DNA of 34,830 bases from an uncultured Solobacterium sp. (GTDB taxonomy: Bacteria; Bacillota_I; Bacilli_A; Erysipelotrichales; Erysipelotrichaceae), in the NCBI GenBank assembly GCA_938039295.1, contig CALHUY010000021.1, positions 1-34,830 on the forward strand, written 5' to 3'. Numbering within the stretch: the first letter of the stretch is position 1; every line of letters starts with the position of its first letter. This document shows positions 1 through 9,111 of this stretch, piece by piece. A program made the position numbers and the translations under genes. Under the pieces are notes generated by a model. That model saw only the letters and a list, made by a program, of their open reading frames with translations, had not been told where the DNA came from and made no database searches.

Positions 1-36
1 TTTCAATATTTTATAAAATATAAGTGAAATTAATCA

Positions 37-50
37 CATGTATATACATG
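37..50. promoter_or_regulatory. Perfect 14-bp palindrome upstream of the first gene
   Basis: CATGTATATACATG reads the same on both strands. It lies 42 bases before the start codon at 92, in AT-rich DNA, and could be an operator or part of the promoter. No clear -35/-10 pair is visible. The gene's ribosome binding site GGGGAGG follows at 80-86. Confidence 0.3.
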
Positions 51-91
51 CATAATTGAATGAAGTGAGGACATAAAAAGGGGAGGATAGT

Positions 92-1141
92 ATGTTATTT
101 CACATTAGCGGGGATACGGCCATATACCAATGGGTCGCAATGCTAGGAGTACTTGCAAGTTTGATTTTGTTGAATGAGTTTTCTCGTAGAACAAAGTTTG
201 GCGGTATCTTAATGTTTTTTGTTTTACCATTAATTTTGACGGTTTATTTTATCGTAATTTATGTATCAGCGAGAATGGGTGCAGAGTGGGCACTACATAA
301 CCAAACATATCTATATATGAATGGTTGGTTCCATTATGCAAAACTCTATGCATCACTTGCAGGATGTATCGGCTTTATGATGATCAAATATAAATGGGGT
401 ATTGGAAAACAACATTGGTTCCGTGCATTCCCATTTGCGATTGTTGCTATTAATATCTTGATTGCAGTAGCAAGTGATTTTGAGTCAGCTATCAACGGAT
501 GGTATAAATGGTGGTTATCTTCTGAAGGTGTTTGGTTATATGGTGGTTGGCATAACGTCTTCAATGGTTTAGCTGGTTTGATCAATATCTTCTGTATGAC
601 AGGTTGGTGGGCTGTATATTCTTCCAAGGATGAAAAGGATATGATTTGGCCAGATATGATTTGGGTATATATCTTAATCTATGATGTGTGGAATTTCGCA
701 TATACATACAACTGCTTACCAACACATACATGGTTCTGTGGTGTTGCCTTACTACTATCACCTACAATTCCTGCATTACTATGGAACAAGGGTGGATGGA
801 TTCAAAATAGAGCAAATACTTTATGTATCTGGTGTATGTTTGCACAGGTATTCCCATTATTCCAAGAAACATTAGCAGATGGTACAAAGGCATTCCCATG
901 GGTAACATTACCAGTATTATACGCAGATGGAACATTGAATGGAATTGTGGCTGGAGGAAGTGCTAACGCAAATCCTACAATGATGACAGTTATTAGTGCT
1001 CTGGCACTTGTAGTAAATCTTGTCGCAATTATCTATATTATCCGTACTTGCATGAAGACAAAGAAGAACCCATATAAGGGAGAGGTATTTACAGAATTTA
1101 AGTATTACAAAGATGCAGCTGCTCGTGCAGTCATTGATTAA
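92..1141 (+). CDS. DUF5692-like polytopic membrane protein
   Basis: A 349-residue integral membrane protein of unknown function. The overall sequence resembles the DUF5692 family as I remember it; this is recognition, not a search. About nine hydrophobic segments are visible: roughly residues 10-30, 36-58, 83-103, 110-130, 150-175, 190-212, 218-236, 245-262 and 300-325. The loops are rich in Trp and Tyr, and the C-terminal tail is basic with no sorting signal. The start is supported by GGGGAGG six bases before ATG. The gene stands alone, ends in a strong hairpin terminator, and has no obvious functional link to the surface proteins downstream. Transport or enzyme function cannot be assigned from sequence. 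Confidence 0.8.
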   Translation: MLFHISGDTAIYQWVAMLGVLASLILLNEFSRRTKFGGILMFFVLPLILTVYFIVIYVSARMGAEWALHNQTYLYMNGWFHYAKLYASLAGCIGFMMIKYKWGIGKQHWFRAFPFAIVAINILIAVASDFESAINGWYKWWLSSEGVWLYGGWHNVFNGLAGLINIFCMTGWWAVYSSKDEKDMIWPDMIWVYILIYDVWNFAYTYNCLPTHTWFCGVALLLSPTIPALLWNKGGWIQNRANTLCIWCMFAQVFPLFQETLADGTKAFPWVTLPVLYADGTLNGIVAGGSANANPTMMTVISALALVVNLVAIIYIIRTCMKTKKNPYKGEVFTEFKYYKDAAARAVID

Positions 1142-1167
1142 TTGATAATTGAAAGGGATAGAATCAT

Positions 1168-1215
1168 AAAAAGGCAAGTCTTTGGGAGCGATGCTTCAAA
1201 GGACTTGTCTTTTTA
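1168..1215 (+). terminator. Rho-independent terminator
   Basis: AAAAGGCAAGTCTTT pairs with AAAGGACTTGTCTTTT (two G-U pairs) around a short loop, and the 3' arm runs into T5. It closes the DUF5692-like transcription unit. Confidence 0.85.
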
Positions 1216-1407
1216 AGTGATAAGATTTATATACAAGGTAATGTAAAATTAGATTCAATTATTTAATAATGATAACTATATGAATTTTTTATTACTAAAA
1301 TGTAAAATTTTTTAACTAAAATTTAAAAATATAGTATTTAAATATTTTGAATTCTGACTTAAAATTGTAATAAGCAACAAATGCTGTTTTTATTTTTAAC
1401 ACTACCT

Positions 1408-1437
1408 TTGAATACGAAGAATTGCTAGTCTAGACTA
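1408..1437 (+). promoter_or_regulatory. Candidate promoter with palindromic operator
   Basis: TTGAAT at 1408-1413 is followed after 17 bases by TAGACT at 1431-1436, a weak sigma-A-like pair. The perfect 12-bp palindrome TAGTCTAGACTA at 1426-1437 covers the -10, so a repressor bound there would block the promoter. This is inference from pattern only. Confidence 0.35.
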
Positions 1438-1463
1438 TTTAAAACAAAAGTGAAACCACATTG

Positions 1464-1533
1464 CCAAGTAGCGTTGATCGTGGGAATTCATAATTTCTAG
1501 CAAAATACCTCGCACAAAGTAAAACGCTGCTGG
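1464..1533 (+). promoter_or_regulatory. Long-range stem-loop in the fimbrial gene 5' UTR
   Basis: CCAAGTAGCGTT (1464-1475) can pair with AACGCTGCTGG (1523-1533) in an 11-bp helix with one bulged A and one G-U pair. The enclosed 47 bases can form a smaller helix, GGAATT with AATTTC. It ends 9 bases before the ribosome binding site. I could not match it to a riboswitch class I know. Confidence 0.4.
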
Positions 1534-1556
1534 AACTATTTTAGAGGGATAAATCT

Positions 1557-4500
1557 ATGCATAGTAATCATCATTTTGTAAAGGGAATACAGAGGTTTTT
1601 TACGATTCTATTGTCACTTGTAATCGTAATTGCCGGTTTTATTCCTGGAAAAGCAGTCGTTCAAGCTGAGGATACAACCGGTTTTAAATTTAATAAACTA
1701 ATTGTAAAGGACTCATCTACTGGAGCACAGGTGGCCGATTTATTGGCAGGTGATGTTCCTGAACTAAAGACAGGGGTTATTTACTCATTGGATGTAGAAT
1801 ATTCTGTTCCATCATCCTTGCAGTTTTCAAATACCTATTTTCATTTGAATCTTGGAAATGGAGCGTATATTACTACACTTCCAGGTTCAACATTTACGGA
1901 AGGTCCAATCACTGCAACGGGTTTTGAACAGTTGGTTAAGACACCTACAGGGACAGGTACTTCCCCATATGGATATCCAGCTGCTGGTTCAGCTCAATCA
2001 AGAAATGGCGAATTAATTTTTAAGACAAAGACATCACTGACAAATGTGGCTTCTGCAGGAGAAATTAGTTTCAGTATTGATAGTGCATATCTAAACCAAG
2101 ACCCAAATCAAATTCTTGCAAATTTATTTCAGGTGAGTCTAAGTACAGATTCTACTTCATCCATAGATGCGCGTTCTTTTAATGCGAAGTCTACAGAAGA
2201 GTTTAGACATAATTTCTGGACAGACCAGTCAACAGAGACTATCAGTAAGGGTGACACAACGACAACACTGCTCGCTTCTATTACAGGTGGAAGTTCCTTA
2301 ACAGAAGCAGGCAGTAAGACAACGGTTGAAATTGAATATCCTAGTGATATTGAATTTATATCTCTTGAAGAGACACAGTTATATCACTCAAATGGTACGG
2401 TTGTTTCTACAACAGAGAGTGGTGGAATTAAGACCACAAAACTAGAGTGGAATGAACCAGGTTCTTATTCTGGAACACCAAAGTTTGTGCCTCATGTAAA
2501 GGTTCCGGCAAATAGTACACGTGCAAATGGTTCTTCGCTTACAATTACTCTAAAGAACTTTAAGAAGACAATTTGGGATGATACTCCAAACATGGATCGC
2601 ACTTCTAGCAATGTATCTACAATGACAGTGAAGTTAATTGACGGTTTAGATCCAGAACAGGTATCTTCTCATGGCTTAATTGATACAGCAGTAAACTGGG
2701 CATATAAAAAGTATGATACATATAATGTTCGTTTAGGTTCCTTATTAATTAAGAATGAATTATCTACACCGACAAAACCAAAGACACTTGAAATGACAAT
2801 TGATGAAACAGATACAGCTATCATTCGTGGTGTTACAATTCCATATCACACAGATATGGTATATGGAAACATCTATTGGACATCTGCTAGTGGTGCTAGT
2901 GGTGTAGCTGATCCAAGCATTTTACAGAAGTCAAATGTATCTGCATTAATCACAAATACAGCACTAGGACTTGATATTAATGATTCTATCAAAACAATCA
3001 AGGTTGACATTGGTCAAATTCCTGGACAGTATGATGGCATTCGTCCACAACGTGATTTATTAGATACATGGAATCCAAATAACAAGTTTATTGCGGATGG
3101 TGAATTCTATGGTTGGTCCTATATTCCAAATGGCGTATATGGAAGCTGGAAGGTAGGTACTAACGATAATGTTAAGACAACTGTAAAACTATACAATACA
3201 GGCACTACACCAACTGCTGGAGATACATATACCCTAATTGGTAAGCCAAAGGTACCTGAAGTAAAGAATGGTGTTGGTTCAATCAATGAGACACAAATTC
3301 TTGGTGGAAATTCCTTTACAGTATCTGGACGTATTAATGACGCAAACTGGGATTGGAACCCACTACAGGAACCTGAGATTTACATGATTATGCCAGAAGG
3401 CTTTACATATTCAAACTTACAGGTAACAAACGGAACACTGAGTACACCAACTTATGTAGGTGAGTTTGAAAAAGATGGTGAGAAGATCAAGGTTTGGAAG
3501 TATTCTATTGATATTGGCCAAGAAACAAGAGGTCAATATCAGCCAAACTTCACAAGTAAGAATATGACAATCAAGTTTGATGTTCATGCGGATAAGACGG
3601 TAAAGGTTGCGACATACCATATCAATGACTTCCTTGGAATTACGACAAAGGACTTTGATGCGATTGGTGCAGTCATCAAACCTGAAAAGTGGGATAGAAG
3701 TAACTGGAATACTGACAAATACACAACGGTATTTGGTACAGCTGTAAACTCTGGTAAGACAATGGTTTCCTTGTCTGAAGGACCTGGTGTCAAAGTGAAT
3801 CAGGCAGCTGAAGTGAATGCACATTCTACTTTGATTGATAAAGATACAGGTGCAGAAATCGTCTATGACAATACTTCTGCGACAAAGAAGAAAGATACAA
3901 CAGTCGTATTAGAAAAAGACGATACGACAACAATGCGTATCAAACTCAGAAATAATAGTGGAACAAATATTAACTACGCAAATGTATTTATTCCTCTATT
4001 AAATGAGAATCTGGATTTTGGTCCTGCATTCATGCCAGAAGGTGCAAATCAGTTACCATTAAAACTGGATAAAGTGGAGTCGACACCAAACTTTGAAGTG
4101 AAGTATATTAAGTTAAAGCCAGGCAAGACATATGCGCTTAATCACGCCCCTCAACCAGGAGATTATGATATTGTTACAGATCCAGCAGATGCCAATATGC
4201 TTATGTTGGTTACTAAGACAACAGTAAGTAATGGTGATGGTGGAAGAATTGAGGTGACATATAAGGCTGAGAACAACTTAACAATGTCGCATAACGATAA
4301 GATAGACGTGATTACTCCAGTATTGGATTATGATATCAATGGTAACCGTGCAACATTAACGCTAGAACCTGCTGCGATGACATATCATACTTCTTCAATC
4401 AAGGTTGTAAAGGATTGGAAGAATTATGATGGTACTGCACTTACTGCTCCAGTGAGTGAAGTAGAAGTAGAGCTATATCGTGATGGAACAGTTTTAGAAA

Positions 4501-5549
4501 AGAAGAAACTTACTGCAGCGAATAACTGGGAAGTTTCCTTTGATAATATTGATCTAGTAAATCCAACAACTGGTACAAACTATCAATACACAGTTAAAGA
4601 AGTAGGTGTAGATAGTTCTAGCAAGATCAAGATTAATAATGCTTGGTATACTGCAACTGTAACGGGAGATGTAGACCAAGGATTTACAGTTACGAATAAG
4701 AAGTCTTTAGAAGTAACGCCACTTGTCCCTGCAACAATGACAAAGACGTTTACAAAAGAATGGTCTAATTTAACACAAACTGAGATTGATACACTTTCTA
4801 CTACAATTGCTCTATATAAAAATGGCAATAAAGTACAAGAAGTGATCGTGGATAAGAACAATCACTTTACGGCAACATTCTCCAATTTACCAGTGACAGA
4901 TACAATTACTTCTGCTGCAAATATTTATACTGCAAAGGAGCTTGATGGTGATGGTAATGTTGTGGAAGAAGGAAGTACAATCACAATTGGCGGTAGAGAT
5001 TTTACAGTTCATTATGATGATACAAAGATTGTAAATACATATGTACCAAAACCAGTATTGGTTGATCCACCAGTTAAGAAGATAGTAGAAGGTAATCCAA
5101 CAAATCCATCCACATTCCACTTTGAGATGAGAGCTGTTAATCCAACTGATCCAATGCCAACTGGAAGTGTAAATGGAGTAAAACAAGCTGAAGTCATCGG
5201 TAGTGGTGAAGTAGAATTTGGCATCTTCGAAATCACACAGGCAGGTACATATCAATATGTTATTCGTGAAATCAATGATGGTATCACAAATTACACATAT
5301 GATACAAACCAATATACAATCACATTTGAGGTAACAGATGTGGCTGGACAGCTTGTGGCAGATACACATGTTGAAAAGGCAGATGGCACAGTTGTAAATG
5401 AAGCTGTATTTACAAATGTATATAAGGCACCTATTTCAACACCTAAGACAAGTGATCAAAATAATATGTTAATGTATGCGATTATGATGAGTATCGCATT
5501 AATGGCTGCATTTATTGTGAATGTTGACAAAAAGATAATGAAGGCATAA
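1557..5549 (+). CDS. Large sortase-anchored fimbrial/adhesin protein (Cna-B and FctA domains)
   Basis: A 1330-residue secreted cell-wall protein. Residues 1-38 form a signal peptide ending near VVQA-ED. A long beta-rich stalk follows. Two Cna-B-like domains lie at about 945-1050 and 1060-1165, each with a conserved Lys near the start and a late YTVKE/YTAKE glutamate typical of intramolecular isopeptide bonds. A Spy0128/FctA-like domain lies at about 1167-1293. The C terminus is STPKTSD (PKTSD at 1296-1300), a hydrophobic helix and a basic tail, which is a sorting signal with Ser where Gly is usual. The probable role is adhesion or pilus shaft. No sortase gene is in the window, so the enzyme must be elsewhere. 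AGAGGG before ATG supports the start. Confidence 0.85.
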   Translation: MHSNHHFVKGIQRFFTILLSLVIVIAGFIPGKAVVQAEDTTGFKFNKLIVKDSSTGAQVADLLAGDVPELKTGVIYSLDVEYSVPSSLQFSNTYFHLNLGNGAYITTLPGSTFTEGPITATGFEQLVKTPTGTGTSPYGYPAAGSAQSRNGELIFKTKTSLTNVASAGEISFSIDSAYLNQDPNQILANLFQVSLSTDSTSSIDARSFNAKSTEEFRHNFWTDQSTETISKGDTTTTLLASITGGSSLTEAGSKTTVEIEYPSDIEFISLEETQLYHSNGTVVSTTESGGIKTTKLEWNEPGSYSGTPKFVPHVKVPANSTRANGSSLTITLKNFKKTIWDDTPNMDRTSSNVSTMTVKLIDGLDPEQVSSHGLIDTAVNWAYKKYDTYNVRLGSLLIKNELSTPTKPKTLEMTIDETDTAIIRGVTIPYHTDMVYGNIYWTSASGASGVADPSILQKSNVSALITNTALGLDINDSIKTIKVDIGQIPGQYDGIRPQRDLLDTWNPNNKFIADGEFYGWSYIPNGVYGSWKVGTNDNVKTTVKLYNTGTTPTAGDTYTLIGKPKVPEVKNGVGSINETQILGGNSFTVSGRINDANWDWNPLQEPEIYMIMPEGFTYSNLQVTNGTLSTPTYVGEFEKDGEKIKVWKYSIDIGQETRGQYQPNFTSKNMTIKFDVHADKTVKVATYHINDFLGITTKDFDAIGAVIKPEKWDRSNWNTDKYTTVFGTAVNSGKTMVSLSEGPGVKVNQAAEVNAHSTLIDKDTGAEIVYDNTSATKKKDTTVVLEKDDTTTMRIKLRNNSGTNINYANVFIPLLNENLDFGPAFMPEGANQLPLKLDKVESTPNFEVKYIKLKPGKTYALNHAPQPGDYDIVTDPADANMLMLVTKTTVSNGDGGRIEVTYKAENNLTMSHNDKIDVITPVLDYDINGNRATLTLEPAAMTYHTSSIKVVKDWKNYDGTALTAPVSEVEVELYRDGTVLEKKKLTAANNWEVSFDNIDLVNPTTGTNYQYTVKEVGVDSSSKIKINNAWYTATVTGDVDQGFTVTNKKSLEVTPLVPATMTKTFTKEWSNLTQTEIDTLSTTIALYKNGNKVQEVIVDKNNHFTATFSNLPVTDTITSAANIYTAKELDGDGNVVEEGSTITIGGRDFTVHYDDTKIVNTYVPKPVLVDPPVKKIVEGNPTNPSTFHFEMRAVNPTDPMPTGSVNGVKQAEVIGSGEVEFGIFEITQAGTYQYVIREINDGITNYTYDTNQYTITFEVTDVAGQLVADTHVEKADGTVVNEAVFTNVYKAPISTPKTSDQNNMLMYAIMMSIALMAAFIVNVDKKIMKA

Positions 5550-5571
5550 TGTATAATTAAGACACAAAATA

Positions 5572-5586
5572 AAGTGTAAAACACTT
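5572..5586 (+). promoter_or_regulatory. Small perfect hairpin between the surface-protein genes
   Basis: AAGTGT-AAA-ACACTT is a 6-bp perfect inverted repeat just after the stop of the fimbrial gene. It has no T-tract, so it is not a standard terminator. The TATGAT at 5591-5596 just beyond it could be a -10 element. Confidence 0.3.
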
Positions 5587-5607
5587 GTAATATGATGTGG
5601 CTCCGAG

Positions 5608-5640
5608 TAAAATTTCATCGATTTTCATTGATAAATTTTA
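5608..5640 (+). promoter_or_regulatory. Hairpin just upstream of the second surface-protein ribosome binding site
   Basis: TAAAATTT, a bulged C and ATCGAT pair with ATTGAT and AAATTTTA around a TTTC loop, giving 14 base pairs with one G-U. It ends 16 bases before GGAGG at 5657-5661. It could control mRNA stability or translation; it lacks a terminator T-tract. Confidence 0.4.
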
Positions 5641-5668
5641 TCAATATATAAGAAATGGAGGTTTATGT

Positions 5669-7837
5669 ATGAGAAGAAATGTAGGATTCAGCAAAATTTT
5701 TGCGAAAGTTATTACACTATTTACAACATTGATGGTTGCACTTGGTTTTCTTCTGCCAAATATGACTGTTGTAAACGCGGCAAGTACTTTACAAATTGCG
5801 CAATATGTTAGTAACTCTGGTTCCGTAAGTGGAGCAACAGGAAGCAATAATGGTACATATAATGGTACATGGATGGCAGATGTACCAATCGCTGATGTTA
5901 TGTCAGAGTTAGCTCCATATATGACAACATACGGTGCTGCATATCCATGGAATATCGATGGAACAGCAGGCAAGGTAGCAAGTATCAAATATAGTGTTAC
6001 ATTCCCTGCGGAAGTTACACTTGGGACTCCTACAACTGCTAGTACATCAGCAATTATCCCAGGAACAACAATTACATATTCTGTTTCAGGAAATGTAGTA
6101 ACTTTTGATTTACCTCTAGCAGAACAAAACTGGGCTGGTATCAATACACTTTATCAAAGTGATGTGGCTGCTGGTACACAGAATAGAAAAGTAACTCTAA
6201 CAATTCCATATAGTATTAACGCAAATGGATACGTAGCAGCAAATGCAATCGATCAGAACTTAAAGATTACTAGTACTGGTAGCTTTGGATTTATTACAGG
6301 TCGTAGCTTTTTCCGTATTCCTACAGAATTCCAAGCTGATACAGCTACAATCTCATTAACAAATAGTTTTGCGACTAGTGATGTATTCGAGCAGCCAACT
6401 GTTACGAATTCAAATGTAACAGTAGATGTTGATGCGGACTTATTAATTGATAATAATACTGCAAATAATGCAGTGACAAAGCAAAAGACAGATGACCTTA
6501 ACTTTGTTGGTTTATTCCATGCAAAGACAATTAAAGATCAGATGGCTGCTATTGAAGCAAGCTACGCGGCAGCTGCAAATCAAATCAGCTTAGCGAACTT
6601 AACTACATCTTTCACAGCTACAATTACATTGCCAACTGGCTTAAGTTTTAAGGATGTACCTTCATTAGCAAATACAACTTTAGAAGGTGCAAATGGTTCA
6701 TTTGTCATTAGCAATGTGACAGGTAATATGCAGAGTGCTACGGTAACATTTGAACTTGTTAACGCAGCAAACATTACAAACTTTACAGATTTAAAGAATG
6801 CAGTAAATGCAGTGGCTGATGATATGAAGATTAAAGTTCCAGCCGCAAACTTTGATGCTAGATCTGTAGGTGGAGGAAACTACGAAGTAATCGGTACTGT
6901 AAATGGTAATTTAACTGCTACAGCTACAAGTAACGTTTCTGGAAGTACAATCAACTTTGACTTGAAGTGGGTTGGTAAGCAGATGGCTGCAGGAGCAAGT
7001 GTAAACAATCCTAGTGCGATTGCTTTAACGGTAAACTATGCTGCCCCACTAGAAAGAAGTTATGAAGAAGTGATGACACTTCCTGGTGATATTCTTGTTG
7101 GAAATGAAACACAGCATAATGCAGTGTACGAAACAACAAAAGATGCGAATCTTGCATTTACAGGTTCCTTAGATGTTTCTTCTGTTAAAACAAAGATGAG
7201 CGAAATTGAAAATGCATTTAATAGAGCGAATGTAGATCCAACTACAATTGCTTTAGCAGATTACAGTGCAACATTTACAGCTTCATTAACTCTTCCAAAT
7301 GAAATGGATTTTGATACAAATCCAACAGTATCCTTACTACATGACAATGGTAAGTATAGGATTACTTCACAAACAGTAAATGGAAAGACTATTATAGTCA
7401 ACATGACGGTGGCTGCTCCAGTAACTACATTCGCAGATCTTAAGGATGCAGTACTTGGAATGGAAAATACAATGGAAGTTGTAGTGGATGGCGTACACTT
7501 TAATAGCACAGCTCATCCAAATACAAACTATACAGTAGCGGGTTCCATGGCAGGCTTATTAATGGCGAAGGCTACAGATGGTGCAACAGGTAATGTTGTA
7601 GCATTTGCATTGAAGTGGGATGCTGTACAGCTACCTTCGGGTGCTGACTCAACAAATCCAACAAGTAATGAAATTACATTTACATTGAAGTATTTAGCTG
7701 CTCCTGAAACTGCACAGTCAGCTACACCTAAGACAGGTGATAACTCTCAATTACCAATCTATGTTGGTGCAGTGATTATCGCTCTTGCAGGATTTGGATT
7801 TGCAGTAGTTAAGAGATTTAAGTCTAATAAACAATAA
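5669..7837 (+). CDS. Sortase-anchored surface protein with two ~200-residue repeats
   Basis: A 722-residue secreted protein of unknown binding target. The start is ATG at 5669, preceded by GGAGG at seven bases; an upstream GTG at 5597 would precede the ribosome site and spoil the signal peptide. Residues 1-37 are a signal peptide ending VVNA. After a ~220-residue N-terminal domain come two repeats at about 257-458 and 474-675. Each begins D(L/I)L(I/V)-N-T-NAV, carries SFTATITLP or TFTASLTLP, and ends in a KW...NPS/T...Y segment. TPKTGD at 686-691, a hydrophobic helix and a KRFKSNKQ tail form the sorting signal. It is probably co-expressed with the upstream fimbrial gene. The repeats match no domain I recognise. 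Confidence 0.8.
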   Translation: MRRNVGFSKIFAKVITLFTTLMVALGFLLPNMTVVNAASTLQIAQYVSNSGSVSGATGSNNGTYNGTWMADVPIADVMSELAPYMTTYGAAYPWNIDGTAGKVASIKYSVTFPAEVTLGTPTTASTSAIIPGTTITYSVSGNVVTFDLPLAEQNWAGINTLYQSDVAAGTQNRKVTLTIPYSINANGYVAANAIDQNLKITSTGSFGFITGRSFFRIPTEFQADTATISLTNSFATSDVFEQPTVTNSNVTVDVDADLLIDNNTANNAVTKQKTDDLNFVGLFHAKTIKDQMAAIEASYAAAANQISLANLTTSFTATITLPTGLSFKDVPSLANTTLEGANGSFVISNVTGNMQSATVTFELVNAANITNFTDLKNAVNAVADDMKIKVPAANFDARSVGGGNYEVIGTVNGNLTATATSNVSGSTINFDLKWVGKQMAAGASVNNPSAIALTVNYAAPLERSYEEVMTLPGDILVGNETQHNAVYETTKDANLAFTGSLDVSSVKTKMSEIENAFNRANVDPTTIALADYSATFTASLTLPNEMDFDTNPTVSLLHDNGKYRITSQTVNGKTIIVNMTVAAPVTTFADLKDAVLGMENTMEVVVDGVHFNSTAHPNTNYTVAGSMAGLLMAKATDGATGNVVAFALKWDAVQLPSGADSTNPTSNEITFTLKYLAAPETAQSATPKTGDNSQLPIYVGAVIIALAGFGFAVVKRFKSNKQ

Positions 7838-7847
7838 GTAATACTAT

Positions 7848-7880
7848 AGGTTGGTAGTTCAAACTATCAACCTTTTTTTT
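7848..7880 (+). terminator. Rho-independent terminator
   Basis: AGGTTGGTAGTT pairs with AACTATCAACCT and is followed by T8. It ends the surface-protein unit. Confidence 0.92.
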
Positions 7881-7926
7881 GTGGTTGTTCATGATATTTT
7901 GTGTATACATTTTTAGAGGTGACCAA

Positions 7927-9111
7927 ATGAAATGTCCACGTTGTGGTAATACACAAAAATCATATTTTTATAAAGGGAGTCATGGCTATTATTGCCGAAA
8001 ATGTATAGGCTTTGGAAGGCTATTACTAGAAGAGGAAATAAAATTTAAACTTGAGGATATTCACGATGATTGTAGTGAATATACTATGCAATATCCCCTG
8101 ACAAAATTGCAAGAAGCAGTATCCAAAAAGTGCCAACAATACATTCGTACACAAGATGTATTGTTAGAGTGTCAAATGAATATAAGAACACAGGATGTAT
8201 TACTAGAGTGTGTATGTGGTGCGGGTAAAACGGAAATGGTACTTGCTAGTATAGCAGATGCGTTAAATGAAAAACGTAAAGTATGTTTTGCGATTGCAAG
8301 AAGACAGGTCGTATTAGAACTAGCTGAAAGATTAAAAATATATTTTAAAAAGGCAAAGATCGTTGCGGTATGTGGTGGACATACAGATGAAACTGATGGT
8401 GATTTAATCGTATGTACCACACATCAGTTATATCGTTACCAAGGACAATTCTCTTTACTAATTTTAGATGAACCAGATGCTTTTCCATATCGTGGAGATG
8501 AAGTATTACATGGTATTGCAAAACATGCATGCATTGGAAATGTAATATACTTAACGGCTACACCAGATGCATATCTTTTAAGTAGAGTGAAAGAAGGGAT
8601 GATGCATCATATCATATTGAATAAACGTCCACATGGACATGACTTGCCAGTCCCAAGACTATTTATTTATCCATCATTACTATTATTTCTAATACTACTA
8701 CGATGGATAAACAAACATGCATGCAATCCTAGAATTATCTTTGTGCCTACAATTAGATCTGCCAAAATACTAGGGTTTATTCTTAACATCTTTATGCAAT
8801 GTGATGTCTGCACAAGTGAAAGTGAAGATAGGGATGAAATCATATATCATTTTAAACAAAACCCGTTAGGTGTGATAATAGCGACGACAGTTCTAGAAAG
8901 AGGTGTAACTATCCCTAAGGCAGATATCTGTATATGGCATGCGAATCATTCTGTCTTTGATGAGGCTGGATTGATTCAAATGGCAGGTAGAGCAGGAAGA
9001 AGTTTTACATCTCCAGAAGGTGATGTACTGTTTTTATGTAGTGAAAAGACAGAACTAGTACAGCTTTGTAAAAATAAGATTGAGCAGGCGAATCAAATAT
9101 GCGCTGTTTAA
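7927..9111 (+). CDS. comFA: ComFA-like competence DNA helicase
   Basis: ATP-dependent DEAD-like translocase of the DNA-uptake machinery, acting at the inner face of the membrane on incoming single-stranded DNA. The start is ATG at 7927 with AGAGGTG upstream; a TTG-initiated extension from 7879 would overlap the terminator and lacks a ribosome site. In the 394-residue protein a CPRC/CRKC zinc finger lies at 3-26, Walker A CGAGKTE at 97-103, a Walker B-like LDEPDAFP, then TATPD and the C-terminal helicase motif QMAGRAGR. The length is near that of shorter ComFA proteins. An odd 13-residue tandem duplication ending in IRTQDVLLEC sits just before Walker A (70-82 and 83-95). It overlaps comFC by 13 bases, so the two are translationally coupled. 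Confidence 0.88.
   Translation: MKCPRCGNTQKSYFYKGSHGYYCRKCIGFGRLLLEEEIKFKLEDIHDDCSEYTMQYPLTKLQEAVSKKCQQYIRTQDVLLECQMNIRTQDVLLECVCGAGKTEMVLASIADALNEKRKVCFAIARRQVVLELAERLKIYFKKAKIVAVCGGHTDETDGDLIVCTTHQLYRYQGQFSLLILDEPDAFPYRGDEVLHGIAKHACIGNVIYLTATPDAYLLSRVKEGMMHHIILNKRPHGHDLPVPRLFIYPSLLLFLILLRWINKHACNPRIIFVPTIRSAKILGFILNIFMQCDVCTSESEDRDEIIYHFKQNPLGVIIATTVLERGVTIPKADICIWHANHSVFDEAGLIQMAGRAGRSFTSPEGDVLFLCSEKTELVQLCKNKIEQANQICAV
8134..8211 (+). repeat. In-frame 39-bp tandem duplication in comFA
   Basis: Two 13-codon units (8134-8172 and 8173-8211) encode QQY/QMN followed by identical IRTQDVLLEC. The proteins match at 11 of 13 positions, yet five of the ten codons of the shared decapeptide differ, so the duplication is old or has been under amino-acid selection. 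Confidence 0.85.

Larger units (their letters stand above)
1216..1556. other. AT-rich intergenic leader of the fimbrial gene
   Basis: This 341-bp stretch has no credible ORF. Its first half is simple A/T-rich sequence. Its second half holds a candidate promoter with a palindrome over the -10, a long-range stem-loop in the probable 5' UTR, and the ribosome binding site AGAGGG at 1542-1547. Confidence 0.7.

Noticed and set aside
1443..1556. c-di-GMP or other known riboswitch before the fimbrial gene
   Set aside because: None of the conserved core sequences I remember is present, so I report only an unnamed stem-loop.
3417..3824. Antisense ORF of 135 codons within the fimbrial gene
   Set aside because: It is a shadow of a repetitive Thr/Lys/Asp-rich coding strand, with no start signals.
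5597..5668. GTG-initiated extension of the second surface protein
   Set aside because: It runs through a hairpin and the ribosome site; ATG at 5669 gives a proper signal peptide.
7879..7926. TTG-initiated extension of ComFA
   Set aside because: It begins in the T-tract of the preceding terminator and lacks a ribosome site.
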